6,721 bases of DNA. Origin: Planctomycetota bacterium. Its GTDB lineage: Bacteria > Planctomycetota > Phycisphaerae > UBA1845 > PWPN01. Each line of letters starts with the position of its first letter. Position 1 is the first letter of the stretch. The stretch covers positions 1 through 6,721 of the forward strand of contig JACQVT010000354.1 in NCBI GenBank assembly GCA_016209665.1, written 5' to 3'. Of the stretch, positions 5,444 through 6,721 are shown in pieces. The position numbers and the translations under genes are program-made. The notes beneath the pieces were generated by a model. That model was given only the letters and a program-made list of their open reading frames with translations, made no database searches and was not told the DNA's origin.

Positions 5444-6676
5444 ATGAGTCGCCATCGTATGATCCTGCGAACCCAGGCAGCGGCCCTCATCACCGACGTC
5501 ACCGGCCTGACGTTCGGCGGCTTTCAGTCGCTGCTGGCCGCCCGGGCGGAGGCGGCGGCGAACTGGATCGTCCGCTCCATCGATGCCTGCGGCGGCGAAG
5601 GCTCGTCGGCGTTTTACTCGCGAATCTATCATCCCCTCCGCGGCTGGGCCCCACCCTATCCCGAGACCACCGGGTACATCATCCCGACGCTGATCGATTA
5701 CAGCCGCTTTGCCCGCCGCCGCGAACTGGTCGACCTCGCCGTGATGCAGGCCCGCTGGGTGATGACGTTGCAGTACCTCGACGGCGCTCTGCCCGGAGGA
5801 TTCCTCGTTCGCGGCGTCAAGGCCGGCCCGTCCATCTTCAACACCGGCCAGATGATCCTGGGACTGGTGGCGGCATCCGACACGACCAGCGACCAGGCCT
5901 TTCTCCAGGGCGCCGCCAGCTCCGCCCGCTGGCTGGCCGACGAACTCAACGACCCGGCCGGCATCTGGACCACCCACGCCTACGTGGCCGGCTACGCGCC
6001 CGCCTATTACACCCGCGTCTGCTGGCCCATGCTCGAGGTCTGGCAGCGCACGCGAGAGGAGCGCATCCGCCAGAAGGCCCTCCGTGTGCTGGGGACGATT
6101 TCCGGCTGGCAGCTCGACGACGGGACGTTCCGCAACTGGTCGTTTCGACCGAATCGGCCCGCATTCACCCACACGATCGCCTATACGATCCGCGGGCTGC
6201 TGGAGAGCGGCCGTATCCTGGGCGACGAGGGACGGCGGTTCGTCCAGCAGGCGGCGAAGGCCGCGCTGACCCTGCGGCGGCAACTCGAACAGAACGGACG
6301 GCTGGCCGGCGCCTACGGACCTGGTCTGGCCGGCCACTACTGGTACACGTGCCTGACCGGCAACTGCCAGCTCGCCATCATCTGGCTGAAGTTGGCCCGA
6401 TTGACCGGCGATATCGAGTACTTGCGGGCCGCCCTGCAAGCCGTGTGGTTCGTCATCCGCAGGCAGCGAATGGGGTTCTGCCGGGGCCGAAACGTCCGGG
6501 GGGCGATTGCCGGTTCGAGCCCCTTGTGGGGCCGATACCTGTTCGTGCGTTACCCGAACTGGGCGGCCAAGTTCTTCATCGACGCGATCCTGGAAACCCA
6601 CCACCTGCTCCAGGACGCCGCCGCACCCACCGACGATGCCTACGTCCCCGGCGACGCCCCGATCCTGACCTCCTGA
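5444..6676 (+). CDS. Probable alpha/alpha-toroid protein, polysaccharide-locus type
   Basis: A 410-aa protein, mostly helical, with no signal peptide or membrane segment and probably cytoplasmic. The motif WAPPYPETTGYIIPT (68-82) is followed by repeated helix-pair units with Gly/Asp-rich turns: LDGALPGGF (112-120), NTGQMILGL (133-141), QLDDGTFRNWSF (223-234), HTIAYTIRGLLE (243-254), TGNCQLAIIWLKLARLTGD (305-323) and AIAGSSPLWGRY (354-365). This pattern fits six-hairpin glycosidase or terpenoid-cyclase-like (alpha/alpha) toroids. I recall proteins with the PETTGYI motif from exopolysaccharide/O-antigen clusters, where they are usually left hypothetical. A sugar-polymer role is inference and no catalytic residue can be named. 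The ATG at 5444 follows GGGAG by four bases. A TTG at 5417 and an ATG at 5459 are alternatives. No good promoter is seen. Confidence 0.82.
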   Translation: MSRHRMILRTQAAALITDVTGLTFGGFQSLLAARAEAAANWIVRSIDACGGEGSSAFYSRIYHPLRGWAPPYPETTGYIIPTLIDYSRFARRRELVDLAVMQARWVMTLQYLDGALPGGFLVRGVKAGPSIFNTGQMILGLVAASDTTSDQAFLQGAASSARWLADELNDPAGIWTTHAYVAGYAPAYYTRVCWPMLEVWQRTREERIRQKALRVLGTISGWQLDDGTFRNWSFRPNRPAFTHTIAYTIRGLLESGRILGDEGRRFVQQAAKAALTLRRQLEQNGRLAGAYGPGLAGHYWYTCLTGNCQLAIIWLKLARLTGDIEYLRAALQAVWFVIRRQRMGFCRGRNVRGAIAGSSPLWGRYLFVRYPNWAAKFFIDAILETHHLLQDAAAPTDDAYVPGDAPILTS

Positions 6677-6721
6677 TCCATCCCAGCCCAATTCGTTACC
6701 GTCGTTCTCCCCGTGTCCCCG

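Noticed and set aside
5183..6691. Long upstream extension of the lipoprotein reading frame on the minus strand
   Set aside because: It is antisense to the well-supported toroid gene, runs through the nested repeat, and would bury the clear lipoprotein signal starting at 5182.

Overview
The window is GC-rich, almost fully coding, and looks chromosomal. It most resembles a planctomycete, probably Phycisphaerae-like. The basis is a type II prepilin-like protein with an N-terminal GFTLIE methylation motif and a C-terminal H...FLDGH motif, a family greatly expanded in Planctomycetota. A density of secreted proteins and lipoproteins and dispersed GC-rich palindromic repeats support this. The assignment is inference, because no rRNA or marker gene is present.

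Layout. Positions 1-1483 (minus strand) hold a probable three-gene unit, read from a good sigma70-type promoter at 1454-1483: a 95-aa DUF2946-like small protein with an HxxxHCxxC motif (1136-1423), a prepilin-like protein (165-959), and the first 51 codons of a secreted protein (1-154) that runs off the left edge. Positions 1500-5269 (minus strand) hold a second unit, with a promoter candidate at 5242-5269: a lipoprotein with a carboxypeptidase-regulatory-like domain (4346-5182), a PPC-like plus metzincin zinc metallopeptidase (2885-4183), and an FG-GAP beta-propeller lipoprotein (1500-2885). The last two genes overlap as TGATG. On the plus strand, 5444-6676 encodes a 410-aa protein, probably an alpha/alpha-toroid, with a WxPPYPETTGYIIPT motif. 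I associate this type with polysaccharide loci.

Two structured repeats sit between genes. One is a REPIN-like pair of inverted 26-bp units (4201-4284) between the lipoprotein and peptidase genes. The other is a nested palindrome (5276-5351) between the divergent lipoprotein and toroid genes. They differ in sequence and are probably copies of dispersed genomic families.

Functionally, all six minus-strand products carry export signals (signal peptide, lipobox or prepilin leader). The window therefore looks like a cell-envelope or surface region. The lipoprotein, peptidase and propeller genes may act together at the surface. The DUF2946-like, prepilin and secreted-protein set may be a metal-linked envelope module. 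Both links come from context only. I see no tRNA, rRNA, CRISPR array, transposase, integrase, defence gene or prophage gene. The 45 bases after 6676 hold nothing recognisable. I do not find strong evidence of an undescribed system; the repeats and the two envelope modules most deserve checking.
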